The notes: generated by a model from the letters alone, not told the origin. A DNA stretch of 64,000 nt from Deltaproteobacteria bacterium HGW-Deltaproteobacteria-18 (GCA_002841885.1 PHBE01000013.1:44027-108026); one strand, 5' to 3'. Positions 35,268 to 44,785 are shown, numbered from the stretch's first letter. Translations and numbers: made by a program.

Positions 35268-35957
35268 ATGCAGAAAAGATTTGTGATGTTCACGTTGGCC
35301 GTACTGGCCCTGACCGGATGCCGGACCACGGGCCGCCCGCCCATGCCTGCGGCCGTGGTCACGCCTCCTCCCCAGGAGCGGGTGTCCGAGGCCCAGAATC
35401 CCGGGTCGCTCTTTGATCCGGACGGGGCGACCATGCTCTTTGCCGACGCCAGAGCCAAAAGGGTCGGCGATATCCTGCTCGTCAAGGTGATGGAGACCAC
35501 GCTGTCAAAGAGCAAGGCTTCGACCACTGCGGACAGGGCAAGCTCCATGGATCTGGGAGTGAGCGCGTATCTTGGCAAGGACAAGTTGCCGCTGATTCCC
35601 GGCGCGACCGTGGGCCCGGACTCCCTGGTCAGCGCGTCATCCACCAGCGGGTTCGAGGGTGACGGCGAAACCAAGCGTGAAAGCACCCTCACCACCACCG
35701 TGGCGGCCCGGGTGACCCGGGTTCTTGGCGGCGGACTCATGGAGGTTGTCGGGGCCCGCGAGACGCGGGTCAACGGCGAGACTCAGATCGTGCTGGTGCA
35801 GGGTGTGGCCAGGGATCGGGACATCGATGCCGACAACACCATCATGTCCACCAGCCTGGCCGAAGCGCGCATCGAACTTTACGGCGAGGGGGTCCTGGCC
35901 GACAAACAACGCCCCGGGTGGCTTGCGAGGATACTTGACAATGTGTGGCCATTCTAA
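35268..35957 (+). CDS. flgH: flagellar L-ring lipoprotein FlgH
   Basis: A 229-residue outer-membrane ring protein. The start at 35268 gives a lipoprotein signal with LALTGC at residues 13-18, so Cys18 would be acylated. The FlgH landmarks are [29 protein letters not shown] and the C-terminal [26 protein letters not shown]. The GGAGG ribosome site precedes the ATG. Its end overlaps flgI by 17 bases. Confidence 0.94.
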   Translation: MQKRFVMFTLAVLALTGCRTTGRPPMPAAVVTPPPQERVSEAQNPGSLFDPDGATMLFADARAKRVGDILLVKVMETTLSKSKASTTADRASSMDLGVSAYLGKDKLPLIPGATVGPDSLVSASSTSGFEGDGETKRESTLTTTVAARVTRVLGGGLMEVVGARETRVNGETQIVLVQGVARDRDIDADNTIMSTSLAEARIELYGEGVLADKQRPGWLARILDNVWPF

Positions 35958-37056
35958 AACCAGACGCCTGGCTTTTCTGCTCCTTGCCCTCGGTCTTTCC
36001 ATGGGCCTGGCCATGCCGGCCGGGGCTGTGCGCCTCAAGGATATCGCCAGCTTCGGCGGGGTCCGTTCCAATGATCTCGTCGGCTACGGACTGGTGGTCG
36101 GCCTGCCGGGAACCGGGGACAAGAGCAGCTCGCAGTTCACGATCCAGTCCATGGCCAACATGCTTGAAAACATGGGAGTCAAGGTTGATCGGGCGGCGCT
36201 CAAGCCCAAAAACGTCGCCGCGGTCATGGTCACGGTCAAGATGCCGGCCTCGGCCAGACCCGGGTCCCGGCTCGACGCGACAGTCTCCTCCGTGGGGGAC
36301 GCGTCCTCGCTGCTGGGCGGCGTGCTGCTCATGACTCCGCTCAAGGGCATTGACGGCAGCATTTACGCCCTGTGCCAGGGGTCCCTGGCCGTGGGCGGTT
36401 TTTCGGCGGGAGGAGACGCGGCTTCGGCGACCAAGAACATCACCACCGTGGGCCGCATCCCCGGCGGCGCGGTGATCGAGCGCAGCGTGCCTTTCAGCTT
36501 CAACGAACAACAGGACATCACCATCCAGCTCGGCGTGGAGGATTTTTCCACGGCCAAACAGGTTGCGGACACACTGAACAAGGCCATCGGCGGCCAGTAC
36601 GCCCATGCCCAGGACGCCTCTTCCATAAGGCTCGGGATTCCTCCCCGGTATCAGGGCGACATCGTCACGCTCATGGCCTCTCTTGAGAATCTGGAAGTCA
36701 CACCCGACAGCCGGGCCAAGGTGGTTGTCGATGAAAAGACCGGCACCGTGGTGCTGGGGGCCAACGTCACCCTGGCCAAGGTGGCCGTTTCCCACGGCAA
36801 CCTGAACGTGGTCGTTTCCGAGCAGCCCCAGGTTTCCCAGCCCGGAGCGTTCTCCCCGGGTCAGACGGTCGTCACCCCGGCCACCGAGCTCGGCGTGCGG
36901 GAAGAACAGCGAAGGCTCGTCCTCATGGCCGGGGCTTCCATCCAGGAGCTGGTCGATGGCCTGAACGCCATCGGCGCCACGCCTCGGGACCTCATTTCCA
37001 TTCTGCGGACCATGAAATCGGCGGGCGCCCTGCATGCCGATCTTGAGGTCATCTAG
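35941..37056 (+). CDS. flgI: flagellar P-ring protein FlgI
   Basis: A 371-residue periplasmic ring protein with a signal peptide at the N-terminus (about residues 1-28, [22 protein letters not shown]). The family signature [30 protein letters not shown] follows. FlgI polymerises around the rod in the peptidoglycan layer with FlgA help. The start overlaps the end of flgH by 17 bases; the ribosome site is therefore inside flgH. Normal length. Confidence 0.95.
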   Translation: MCGHSKTRRLAFLLLALGLSMGLAMPAGAVRLKDIASFGGVRSNDLVGYGLVVGLPGTGDKSSSQFTIQSMANMLENMGVKVDRAALKPKNVAAVMVTVKMPASARPGSRLDATVSSVGDASSLLGGVLLMTPLKGIDGSIYALCQGSLAVGGFSAGGDAASATKNITTVGRIPGGAVIERSVPFSFNEQQDITIQLGVEDFSTAKQVADTLNKAIGGQYAHAQDASSIRLGIPPRYQGDIVTLMASLENLEVTPDSRAKVVVDEKTGTVVLGANVTLAKVAVSHGNLNVVVSEQPQVSQPGAFSPGQTVVTPATELGVREEQRRLVLMAGASIQELVDGLNAIGATPRDLISILRTMKSAGALHADLEVI

Positions 37057-37070
37057 CCAGCGGAGGCAGC

Positions 37071-37661
37071 ATGAACGAGATTATCACCAAGGGCCTGCCC
37101 GAACCTGATCCGACGCAAAGCCTGCAGGAGCGCCTGCACGATCTGCGCGCCCGGGTGCAGCCCGAAAAGGGCCTGGACGAGGTCAAGCTCAAGAAAGCCT
37201 GCCAGGATTTCGAAGCCGTTTTCATCGGCCAGATCTGGAAGCAGATGCGCGCTTCCGTGCCCAAGGAAGGGTTGCTCAAGTCCAAGGAAGAAGAGAGCTA
37301 CCTGTCCATGTTCGACCAGGAGCTGTCGCTCAAGATGTCGCGAAGCGGGGGTATCGGTTTGTCCGACGTGCTGTATGCCAATCTCTCCGAACGACTGGTC
37401 AATGCCAGCCGCGACACGACCTCTACGGCTCCACTGCATCCCCTGGACGGCTCGGCCTCCGACAAGACTCCGCTCCTGAACCAGGCCGCAGCAGTGCAGC
37501 CGCGCACGCTGGCTGCAATCACGGCCCAGCACGAGGCCGAAATGCTGGCCCGCAGGATCGAGCAGCGGTCTCAGTCCGGAGCCGGGCAGGCGGCGGTCAT
37601 GCCTACGGATCTGGAGGATGCCCTGCGCGTTGTGCGCATGGACGGCGAGGACGGCCCCTAG
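37071..37661 (+). CDS. flgJ: rod-binding protein, FlgJ N-terminal type
   Basis: A 196-residue protein with the rod-binding domain at about residues 40-115 (LKKACQDFEAVFIGQIWKQM and GGIGLSDVLYANLSERL). The peptidoglycan hydrolase domain found in enteric FlgJ is missing; the C-terminal 80 residues are unstructured and variable. Such short FlgJ proteins need a separate lytic transglycosylase to open the wall for the rod; none is in this window. The gene follows flgI by 14 bases. Confidence 0.88.
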   Translation: MNEIITKGLPEPDPTQSLQERLHDLRARVQPEKGLDEVKLKKACQDFEAVFIGQIWKQMRASVPKEGLLKSKEEESYLSMFDQELSLKMSRSGGIGLSDVLYANLSERLVNASRDTTSTAPLHPLDGSASDKTPLLNQAAAVQPRTLAAITAQHEAEMLARRIEQRSQSGAGQAAVMPTDLEDALRVVRMDGEDGP

Positions 37662-37768
37662 TGCGCTTGTCCACGAGGGAAATTCTTGCCGGGCGGCCGG
37701 GGCTATCGAGCCCGTGTTCGGCACGGGAAAGGGCCTCTGGCGCAGCCTTTTGATGGCCCGCTGCGCGC

Positions 37769-37784
37769 TGGTCGGCATTTTGCA
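37769..37784 (+). promoter_or_regulatory. possible sigma-54 promoter for flgN-flgK-flgL
   Basis: TGGTCGGCATTTTGCA keeps GG and GC ten bases apart and a perfect TTGCA, although CAC is TCG. It lies about 88 bases before flgN in a 210-base gap after flgJ, which otherwise shows no gene. Confidence 0.5.
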
Positions 37785-37871
37785 GTGATCAGGGAAATGA
37801 AGGGTGCGCCAAGCAGGGATTTCCTGCCTCTGGCTTAATTTTCACTGCCGTTCACGAGTAAGGAAAACCAT

Positions 37872-38345
37872 ATGCAACAGATCATTCTTGGCAGTCTCAT
37901 CCGCCAGGCCAAGGGCACGGAGCTTCTCTGCCAGCTCCTGCGCGAGGAGTACTCCTTGCTGCGGGCCGGCGCACCGGATCAGGTGACGGGACTTGAGATG
38001 TGCATCCAGGACCTGATCAGGCAGCTCGTGCGTGAGCGCGAAGCTCTGACCCATCGCCTGCAATCGGCGGGCATGACCAATCTGGCGGTCTTTCTGGAGA
38101 CGCTGTCCGCGGCGGACAGACGAATCCTCGAGACGTGGCGGGCAAGGATCATCACCCATGAGCAGGACAGTGGACAACTGGCCTCGATCAATGCCGATCT
38201 GGCCATGGCTCTGTGGAAGCAGAGCGGCGTGCTGCTCACTCATTTTCAGAATCAGGTCGCGCCGAGGGAACGCAATACCTACTCGTCCAAGGGGACGTGG
38301 CAGGATCGCACGGCCACGGCGACTCTGGTGCGCGGGAGGCTCTGA
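37872..38345 (+). CDS. flgN: FlgN-like flagellar export chaperone
   Basis: A 157-residue, largely helical protein with heptad-like leucines (LLCQLLREEYSLL, LIRQLVREREAL). It lacks a sharp motif, but the size, helical pattern and position immediately before flgK identify it as the chaperone for FlgK and FlgL. Its stop and the flgK start overlap (TGATG), so they are translationally coupled. The C-terminal 25 residues are variable and possibly unstructured. Confidence 0.8.
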   Translation: MQQIILGSLIRQAKGTELLCQLLREEYSLLRAGAPDQVTGLEMCIQDLIRQLVREREALTHRLQSAGMTNLAVFLETLSAADRRILETWRARIITHEQDSGQLASINADLAMALWKQSGVLLTHFQNQVAPRERNTYSSKGTWQDRTATATLVRGRL

Positions 38346-40438
38346 TGCCCGGCATCGCGTCACTGCTCAATATCGGGAAGCAGTCCCTTTTTGCCAATCA
38401 GGCGGCCATCGAGGTCGTGGGCAACAACATCTCGAACGCCAATACCGAAGGTTACAGCCGTCAGGCGGTGCGCTTCGAGGATGGCTATTACATCAATTAC
38501 ACTCCGGGCCAGCTCGGGACGGGAGTCAACGCGGCCGAAGTCGTCCGATATTTCGATGAATTCACCGAGCTTCTCTACAATACCAAGAGTTCGGAGCAGC
38601 AGCGCTGGCAGAAGCTTTACGAGAATCTGCAGAACGTCGAGATGATCTTCAATGAGTCCAACTCACAAGGGGTCAACTCGGCCCTGTCGGCGTTCTGGGC
38701 CGATTGGCAGACCCTGTCCACCAATCCCGAGGACACGAGCGTGCGCGCGGCCCTGCTCGGGCATGCCTCCAACCTGGAGCAGGCCATCGGGGTCGTGCAG
38801 GCGGACCTGCAGCGGTTGCAGGGGCAGACGGACGACACCATCGACGCGGAAGTCAAGGAGATAAACACACTCCTGACGAGTATCGCCGAGTTGAACAGTC
38901 AGATCACCGTGACCGAAGAGACGGGCAAGAACAACGCCAACGGCCTGCGGGATCAGCGTGCGACACTGGTTCGCGATCTGGCCGAGAAGATCGACATCAA
39001 TTACATAGATAACGGCCTGGGCAATGTGATCATCACCACCAGGGCCGGGCATACGCTGGTCGATGGCAGCAATTCTTTCAGGCTGGCCTTCGAGTCGGCC
39101 CCGTTTTCAGCATCCCTGGACAGCGCCTCGACGTATGAGGGGAGCGTTTCGTTCAATGGCAAGAGCTCCAGCGAGTACACGCTTGAAATCGTGAACCCCG
39201 GGCTGGTGTCGGGCGGTGCCGTGACCTTCAAGGTTTCCGTGGACGGAGGCAAGACCTGGCTTACGGATGAAAACGGGCTGGGTGTTTTCACTGTCACGGA
39301 TGAGGGCGTGCTGCTCCCCGACGGCAAGGGTTCCGTGCTTTTTTCTCCCGAGACCGGTGACACCCTCACCGCCGGGGACCGTTTCAAGATTCTGCCCAAC
39401 AAATCGGTTTTCTGGTACGAAACGTCCGCCTCCAAGATCAACATCACTCCCCAGGTTCTGAGCAACGGGGAGGACAATGAACGCCGTCTGACCGGCGGCA
39501 GCCTGGCCGGGTATTTCCAGTTCCGGGATTCGAGCATCGGCGGCTATCTTGAAAAGCTCGACGCCTTCGCCAAGAGCCTGGCCTGGGAGGTCAACCGGAT
39601 TCATTCCCAGGGCACGGGCCTTGACCGTTTCGAGGAAGTTGTCGGTACCTACGGGCTGGTGGACAAGGATGCCGATCTTGGCGTCGACGCGGGGCTGATC
39701 TTTGGCGACAAGCTGGAGAGCGGCAACCTCATGATCGGGGTTTACGACAAGGCCACCGGAGCGATGGTGCAGTTTCAGGCTCTGGATTTTGACTCAGGAA
39801 CGGCCGGAGTCCAGAACTTCGATCCGACAGAACACAGCCTGCAGGACGTCGTCGACGCAATCAACAACACTTTCGGCGGAACCCTCACCGCTTCCGTGCT
39901 GGATAATCACCTGCAGATCACTTCCGACGCCGGTCATGATTTCGCCTTTGGCTCCGATACGACCGGATTGTTGGCCGCACTCGGCATCAACACATTTTTC
40001 GAAGGCTCCGACGCCAGAACCCTGTCGATCAATAACAGCGTGCGCAGCGATTCTGCCCGTATCAATACCGGCCACGTCAATGGTGCCGGGGAAATGAACG
40101 AGGGCGACAACACTACGGCCGCCGCCATCGCGGCCTTGCAGTCCAAGGCAGTGGCCACGCGCACCGTGGGCGAGGGCACGACGCGCCAGACACTGGGGGA
40201 ATATTATTCCACCTTGGTCGCCAAGGCGGGGTCGGACACGCAGTCCGCCAAGTTCAACGCGGAATATCAGGAGGCTCTGGCCAACGATTTGCGGTCGCGG
40301 CAGGAATCCGTCTCGGGCGTGAACCTGGACGAGGAAATGACCAACCTGATCAAGTTTCAGCACGCCTACACGGCAGCTGCCAAGCTGATCACAACGGCCG
40401 AGTCCATGCTGGAAGTGCTTTTGGGACTCAAGAACTAA
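38345..40438 (+). CDS. flgK: flagellar hook-filament junction protein FlgK (HAP1)
   Basis: A 697-residue junction protein, longer than the approximately 550 residues of enterics. The N-terminus MPGIASLLNIGKQSLFANQAA with NNISNANTEGYSRQ (about residues 28-41) is diagnostic; the C-terminal domain begins near SGVNLDEEMTNLIKFQHAYTAAAKLI and ends MLEVLLGLKN. Extra length is in the exposed middle (about 250-560). FlgK is the first hook-associated protein and with FlgL joins hook to filament. The start overlaps the flgN stop. Confidence 0.95.
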   Translation: MPGIASLLNIGKQSLFANQAAIEVVGNNISNANTEGYSRQAVRFEDGYYINYTPGQLGTGVNAAEVVRYFDEFTELLYNTKSSEQQRWQKLYENLQNVEMIFNESNSQGVNSALSAFWADWQTLSTNPEDTSVRAALLGHASNLEQAIGVVQADLQRLQGQTDDTIDAEVKEINTLLTSIAELNSQITVTEETGKNNANGLRDQRATLVRDLAEKIDINYIDNGLGNVIITTRAGHTLVDGSNSFRLAFESAPFSASLDSASTYEGSVSFNGKSSSEYTLEIVNPGLVSGGAVTFKVSVDGGKTWLTDENGLGVFTVTDEGVLLPDGKGSVLFSPETGDTLTAGDRFKILPNKSVFWYETSASKINITPQVLSNGEDNERRLTGGSLAGYFQFRDSSIGGYLEKLDAFAKSLAWEVNRIHSQGTGLDRFEEVVGTYGLVDKDADLGVDAGLIFGDKLESGNLMIGVYDKATGAMVQFQALDFDSGTAGVQNFDPTEHSLQDVVDAINNTFGGTLTASVLDNHLQITSDAGHDFAFGSDTTGLLAALGINTFFEGSDARTLSINNSVRSDSARINTGHVNGAGEMNEGDNTTAAAIAALQSKAVATRTVGEGTTRQTLGEYYSTLVAKAGSDTQSAKFNAEYQEALANDLRSRQESVSGVNLDEEMTNLIKFQHAYTAAAKLITTAESMLEVLLGLKN

Positions 40439-40450
40439 TGGAGGCGGGCC

Positions 40451-42238
40451 ATGCGCGTATCCCTTCGTAACCAGTACAGCAATTTTCTGTACAATCTGCA
40501 GGACACCCAGTCCCGGCTCATGGATCTGAACATGCAGGCTTCCAGCCAGAAGCGCATCAACAGGCCCTCCGATGACCCGGTAGGTACTGCCCGCGTGCTC
40601 AATTACCGCACCTCCCTGGCCTCCATCGACCAGTATCGCACCAACATCGACACGGCCAAGGGCTGGCTCGGTCTGGCCGATGAATCCATGATCCAGGCCA
40701 GCACCATTTTGACGAAACTCAAGGGCCTGGCCGAGCAGGGCGCTTCCGGGACAATGACCGCCTCCGATCGTGAGGCGACCTCCTACGAAGTCCGCCAGCT
40801 TTTCAGCCAGCTGGTCAATCTGGCCAACTCACGTTTCGAGGGGAATGCGATTTTCGGCGGCCAGAAATTTGACGAGAGCGCCTTCGAGGAGGCGCTCATG
40901 GTGTACGACCAGGACGGCAACAGCCTCGGATTGGCCACGGGCCAGGCGAGTCGCAGTTTTGTGGTCCAGTTCGTGGGCGCGGAGGGGGCCCCCGTAAATG
41001 CCGCCAACCAGACGTGCCGCTACAGCAAGGACGGCGGCACCACGTGGACGACGACGACCGTGGGTGCGGACGGCCGGCTTGACTTGGGCGGGATCAGTCT
41101 TGATCTCGGGACGGACTACACGGTCAGCCTTTCGCCGGAGACGAACCTGTCGACCACGAAAGGTTCCTGGCTGACCATCGCGCCTACGGCGGTGTACAAG
41201 GGCGACCACGAGTCCCAGTCCGCGGTGCTTTATTCCGATGGCAACGCATCCATCACGGCTCTGCCCCTGGGCGGGTTCGAGAAGGATGTGTACGTCGAGG
41301 TTGTGGATGCTGGCGTGACCGCCGGCAACAACACGGCGTTTGAAGCCCGCTATTCTCTGGACGGTACGAACTGGACCACGGTCAGCGTCGACAACTCGAC
41401 CAGCACTCCCGTCATCCAGACTCCCTACGGAGGGATTCAGCTCTCCGGTCCCGACAATTTCGATGACCTGGCATTCATGGTCAAATCCGGATCCACCGGC
41501 GTCCTCCAGATGGGGGCGACCGTCAACGCCGAAGGTCGCGGGCTTTTCACCAGCGACGTCATGGTCCGTATCGACAATGACCCTTCGGAGGATATCGGCA
41601 CCGGGAATCCCCTCGAATATTCCTACAGCACCGACGGAGGCGTGAACTGGGTTACGGGACGTACGGCCGCCAACACCGGTACCGCGGCGGAGCTGCTGGT
41701 GCCCGGGGGCAAGCTGGTGCTCACGGAACGGGACGGCGCGGGCGTGCTCGTCAAGAACGCCCAGTTCGTCATTCATCCCCAGACGGCGGCGCACAATGTC
41801 GAGATTTCAGCAGGTCAATACCTGCAGCTCAACAACGTCGGAGCGGATATTTTCGGTGGTTACTATGAAAACGGCACGCAGCCGGTGTTCGCGGATTCCG
41901 ACGTCGGAAAGAACATCCTGGTCACCGTGGGCAAGCTGGTGGCTGCCCTTGAAAACAACAGCCAGCAGGGCTGTGCGGAAGCCCTGGACGGGCTGAAGAC
42001 GAGCCATCAGTATTTCACGACCCAGCTGGCCTCCGTGGGCGCGCGGGAAAACCGGCTCGACGTGGCCGATACCGTTCTCTCCGGCCTCAAACTCAACGAA
42101 ACCGAGCGCATGAGCAATGTGGAGGACGCGGATCTGGCCACGCTTCTGACGGAGCTGGCCAACCAGCAGCTGTCCTATGAGGCGGTCCTGAAATCCTCGT
42201 CCATGATCATGAAGATGAGCCTGGTCAATTATCTGTAG
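40451..42238 (+). CDS. flgL: flagellar hook-filament junction protein FlgL (HAP3), enlarged
   Basis: A 595-residue protein with flagellin-like ends: MRVSLRNQYSNFLYNLQDTQ, SSQKRINRPSDDPVGTARVLNYR at about residues 31-53, and the C-terminal EDADLATLLTELANQQLSYEAVLKSSS. Enteric FlgL is about 317 residues, so roughly 280 residues are extra. These lie in the middle (about 155-500) and are rich in Gly, Thr, Ser and Asp, with repeats of the type YSKDGGTTWTTTT / YSLDGTNWTTVSV / YSTDGGVNWVTG that look like tandem beta-sandwich domains. The function of the insert is unknown; surface exposure is likely. Confidence 0.92.
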   Translation: MRVSLRNQYSNFLYNLQDTQSRLMDLNMQASSQKRINRPSDDPVGTARVLNYRTSLASIDQYRTNIDTAKGWLGLADESMIQASTILTKLKGLAEQGASGTMTASDREATSYEVRQLFSQLVNLANSRFEGNAIFGGQKFDESAFEEALMVYDQDGNSLGLATGQASRSFVVQFVGAEGAPVNAANQTCRYSKDGGTTWTTTTVGADGRLDLGGISLDLGTDYTVSLSPETNLSTTKGSWLTIAPTAVYKGDHESQSAVLYSDGNASITALPLGGFEKDVYVEVVDAGVTAGNNTAFEARYSLDGTNWTTVSVDNSTSTPVIQTPYGGIQLSGPDNFDDLAFMVKSGSTGVLQMGATVNAEGRGLFTSDVMVRIDNDPSEDIGTGNPLEYSYSTDGGVNWVTGRTAANTGTAAELLVPGGKLVLTERDGAGVLVKNAQFVIHPQTAAHNVEISAGQYLQLNNVGADIFGGYYENGTQPVFADSDVGKNILVTVGKLVAALENNSQQGCAEALDGLKTSHQYFTTQLASVGARENRLDVADTVLSGLKLNETERMSNVEDADLATLLTELANQQLSYEAVLKSSSMIMKMSLVNYL

Positions 42239-42247
42239 GAAGGGGTT

Positions 42248-42487
42248 ATGCTCATACTCTCTCGTCGCCCCGGAGAAAGCGTGCATGTGGGTGATGACAT
42301 AAAGATCACAATTTTGAGCATCAAGGGGCAGCAGATCAAGCTGGGCCTCGAAGTGCCGGAACATATGACGGTCTACCGGGAAGAAATCTACCTCAGGGTG
42401 CAGACCCAGAACGCCTCGGCCCTGGAACTCGACAACAACGATCTGATGATGGCGGCAGCATTATGGACAAGCAAAGACAAACAATAA
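42248..42487 (+). CDS. csrA: carbon storage regulator CsrA
   Basis: A 79-residue RNA-binding dimer. The N-terminus MLILSRRPGESVHVGDDIKITIL is canonical, followed by GLEVPEHMTVYREEIYLRVQ; the R in YREEIY is the usual RNA contact. The C-terminus is longer than E. coli CsrA (61 residues), as in other flagellar-linked CsrA proteins that bind FliW. It blocks ribosome sites containing GGA; flagellin at 11760 has a suitable leader. It follows flgL by nine bases and overlaps fliW by 25 bases. Confidence 0.95.
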   Translation: MLILSRRPGESVHVGDDIKITILSIKGQQIKLGLEVPEHMTVYREEIYLRVQTQNASALELDNNDLMMAAALWTSKDKQ

Positions 42488-42933
42488 ATTCACGCATCGG
42501 GCAGTTGGTCATTTCCCCGGACAAGACCATCCGTTTTCCTCGCGGCATCATCGGCTTCGAGTCCCTGCGGGAATTCGCCCTGGTGGAGTTCAAGCCCGGA
42601 ACACCTTTTCATTTCCTGCAAAGCTTGGAAATGCCGAGTATGGGCATGATGCTCGCCGATCCTTTCCCCTTTTTGCCGAAATACGAAATTCGGCTGGCCG
42701 CTGCGGAAGAGCGGATTCTGAGGGTGCGCAGCATTCGCGATCTGATCATCCTGGTCAGCGTGACCGTGCCCAAGGGCGACCCACAGGGCAGCACCCTCAA
42801 CCTGACCGGACCCATTTGCGTCAATGTTCAGCAGCGCCTGGGGCTGCAGTCCCCGCAAGTGGAGCTTGGATTGCCGTCCCAGGTCCTGTTGCGGGACCTG
42901 GGAAACGAGGACAGGCGTCTGGTCAATTCATGA
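42463..42933 (+). CDS. fliW: flagellar assembly factor FliW
   Basis: A 156-residue protein with the FliW pattern IRFPRGIIGFESLREFAL and PFHFLQSLEMPSMGMMLADPF, then NLTGPICVNVQQRLGLQ. FliW binds either flagellin or CsrA; when flagellin is exported, free FliW removes CsrA from the flagellin mRNA. Its start lies inside the end of csrA, so both are made together. A terminator follows at 42936. Confidence 0.94.
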   Translation: MDKQRQTINSRIGQLVISPDKTIRFPRGIIGFESLREFALVEFKPGTPFHFLQSLEMPSMGMMLADPFPFLPKYEIRLAAAEERILRVRSIRDLIILVSVTVPKGDPQGSTLNLTGPICVNVQQRLGLQSPQVELGLPSQVLLRDLGNEDRRLVNS

Positions 42934-42935
42934 AA

Positions 42936-42966
42936 AAAAGCCTGGCCGGGGCACCGGTCAGGCTTT
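42936..42966. terminator. bidirectional terminator between fliW and flgM
   Basis: AAAGCCTGGCCGG pairs with CCGGTCAGGCTTT (one G-T type mismatch) with A and T runs outside, serving both convergent genes. Confidence 0.8.
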
Positions 42967-42991
42967 CTCTGTTTTGGAGTAAAAAAGCGGA

Positions 42992-43294
42992 TCAGCCCCA
43001 GATATCAAGCTCCTGTCTGAGCAGGCTGGCCGCGATATCCTTGCCGCTGGCGGCGTACTCTCCCGCCTCAATCCTTGCCTTCACGTCGGCGACCTTGTCG
43101 GCGCGTACTCCGTCATTCTCCTGGGCAGACTTGAGCATGCTCATCTTGAGCCGCGCTTCATCGGAGATGGAGATGCGGTCGCTGCCGCTGTCCTGATTGG
43201 CGACAGTCTTCTGGTGCTCCTGGCGCTGCTGCTCCAGCTGTTCCAATCGATGCGACTCGTAGCCGCCGAAAGACTTGATGTTGTTGATCGTCAT
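42992..43294 (-). CDS. flgM: anti-sigma-28 factor FlgM
   Basis: A 100-residue protein. The N-terminal half is disordered and rich in Gln and Glu (HRLEQLEQQRQEHQK), the C-terminal half has the sigma-binding helices (DRISISDEARLKMSML, then KVADVKARIEAGEYAASGKDIAASLL), the FlgM core. It holds FliA inactive until it is exported through the finished hook. It is the second gene of a minus-strand pair with a DVU0524-like gene; their promoter is a sigma-28 site at 43810, so FliA drives its own inhibitor. Confidence 0.92.
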   Translation of the reverse strand: MTINNIKSFGGYESHRLEQLEQQRQEHQKTVANQDSGSDRISISDEARLKMSMLKSAQENDGVRADKVADVKARIEAGEYAASGKDIAASLLRQELDIWG

Positions 43295-43370
43295 TTCCCG
43301 CTCCTGCCGGGGTTTCCGGCCGCACTGGCTTTTCCTTCATGTGGGAGGCGTGCGCTCCCGCGAGTAAAGC

Positions 43371-43787
43371 CTAGAGCATTGTTTCGTTGACCCGGGTCAA
43401 GGCGATTTCCCACAAACGGCGCATGAAAGCATCCTTTTCGCCGTTGGTCAATTCCGCCACGCCCTGGTCTGTCTTTTTCAGTATCTGAAGGCCGCTTCCG
43501 TCGGATGGATACCTGAAGAGCACTTCCTGTCCGAATTCCCTGGCCATCTGTGTCTTGATTTCACGAACGACCGGGTTTGCGGTGTCCGAGCCGATGAGGT
43601 TGTCCACGATCTCGCCAGCTACTTTTTCGACCAACTGGCGTCTTTTGGCTTCCTTGGAAATGGAAACAGAATCCCCCTGTCCGGCGTGGTCCATGTATTT
43701 CTTGAACCTGGCGATGCGCCGGCCGGCTTCTTGGTGCTGATCGTACGTACGCAGCACGGTTTTGACGAGAAAGGGATTCACTGTCAC
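43371..43787 (-). CDS. DVU0524-like protein encoded with FlgM
   Basis: A 138-residue soluble protein without a known catalytic motif. It contains KKYMDHAGQGDSVSISKEAKRRQLVEKVAGEIVDNLI (in part FlgM-like: SVSISKEA resembles the DRISISDEA of FlgM) and ends ALTRVNETML. Genes of this kind neighbour flgM in Desulfovibrio (DVU0524 family, from memory). Function is unknown; the short SISKEA resemblance suggests a shared origin with or partnership to FlgM. It is preceded by a sigma-28 promoter and ends 76 bases before flgM. Confidence 0.72.
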   Translation of the reverse strand: MTVNPFLVKTVLRTYDQHQEAGRRIARFKKYMDHAGQGDSVSISKEAKRRQLVEKVAGEIVDNLIGSDTANPVVREIKTQMAREFGQEVLFRYPSDGSGLQILKKTDQGVAELTNGEKDAFMRRLWEIALTRVNETML

Positions 43788-43809
43788 AGGGCATACCTCT
43801 TACTTCACC

Positions 43810-43836
43810 CTATCGGTCACTTGTCCGCGAACTTTA
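43810..43836 (-). promoter_or_regulatory. sigma-28 (FliA) promoter for the flgM operon
   Basis: Minus strand: TAAAGTTC, 11 bases, ACCGATAG. This matches TAAAGTTT-N11-GCCGATAA at seven of eight and six of eight positions. It lies about 23 bases before the ATG at 43787. Confidence 0.8.
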
Positions 43837-43936
43837 GCTTTATTTACAAATAAGTTTGCCCCTTCCCGTGACCCGGCCCCGGCGAACTTTGTCCCTCTCC
43901 TTGAATACGCGGGACCTTTTGCTTACACTCCCGCAA

Positions 43937-44785
43937 ATGGGAAAAATCATCAGCAAAATAGTCATTGTCCATAACGTCGAGAACGACCTGGCTGCCAATA
44001 TGGCCCGGCAAATTCGGCGCTGGCTCGTGGGCGAGGGACGCACGGCGCGGGTTGTTTCATCCTCCAAGGAAGAGGCCCACTGCGTCTCGACCTGGGCTGA
44101 TGCGGACATGATCCTGACCCTGGGTGGCGACGGAACCCTGCTCGCCGTGGCCAGAGCAGTGCAGGACCTGGGCGTTCCGATTCTGGGCCTGAATCTCGGC
44201 AAGGTCGGTTTTCTGACGGAGCTTTCGCCGACGGACTGGCGCGAATCCCTGACGCTCATTCTGCGCGGGGAGTATGATATGTCCCAGCGGCTGGTCATCA
44301 GTTTTCATGTGCTCCGGCGCGGCCAGGAATATTACCGGGGCTATGCCATAAACGATCTTGTCATCAGTTGCGGGAGCCTTGCACGCATGATCCGGCTGGA
44401 CATGTGGTACGGCAACGACCATCTGGGCACGGTACGGGCCGATGGCATGATCGTGGCCACGCCCACCGGTTCCTCGGGCTATTCCATATCAGCAGGCGGG
44501 CCACTCATCTATCCGGAGCTCAATGTTTTCGCCCTGACTCCCATCTGCCCGTTCCTGCACGCTTTCAGACCCATGGTCCTGCCGTTTGAGAACGACCTGC
44601 GCATCCTGGTCCTCGACGCAGCCCCGGACGTCTATCTGACCCAGGACGGCCAGACCGGCGTGGTCCTGGCCGCCGGGGACAACATCTTCGCCTCCAGGGC
44701 CGAGAACAGGCTCAACCTGATCCGCCCCCTGCACTCCCAATACGCCCACAAACTCAAGTCCAAGGGGTTCGTGCGGGAGAGTTGA
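43937..44785 (+). CDS. nadK: NAD kinase
   Basis: A 282-residue cytosolic enzyme phosphorylating NAD to NADP. The catalytic motif GGDGT is at residues 63-67 within LTLGGDGTLLAVA, and the second landmark DGMIVATPTGSSGYSISAGGPL at about 175-196. The start at 43937 (MGKIISKIVIV) is chosen from the family's usual beginning; no strong ribosome site is visible, and an earlier in-frame ATG (43856) would overlap the sigma-28 promoter region. It is probably transcribed divergently from the flgM operon. Confidence 0.93.
   Translation: MGKIISKIVIVHNVENDLAANMARQIRRWLVGEGRTARVVSSSKEEAHCVSTWADADMILTLGGDGTLLAVARAVQDLGVPILGLNLGKVGFLTELSPTDWRESLTLILRGEYDMSQRLVISFHVLRRGQEYYRGYAINDLVISCGSLARMIRLDMWYGNDHLGTVRADGMIVATPTGSSGYSISAGGPLIYPELNVFALTPICPFLHAFRPMVLPFENDLRILVLDAAPDVYLTQDGQTGVVLAAGDNIFASRAENRLNLIRPLHSQYAHKLKSKGFVRES

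Noticed and set aside
33530..35773. 747-codon minus-strand open frame across flgG, flgA and flgH
   Set aside because: Three well-defined flagellar genes occupy the other strand; His/Gly/Arg-rich composition marks it as a shadow.
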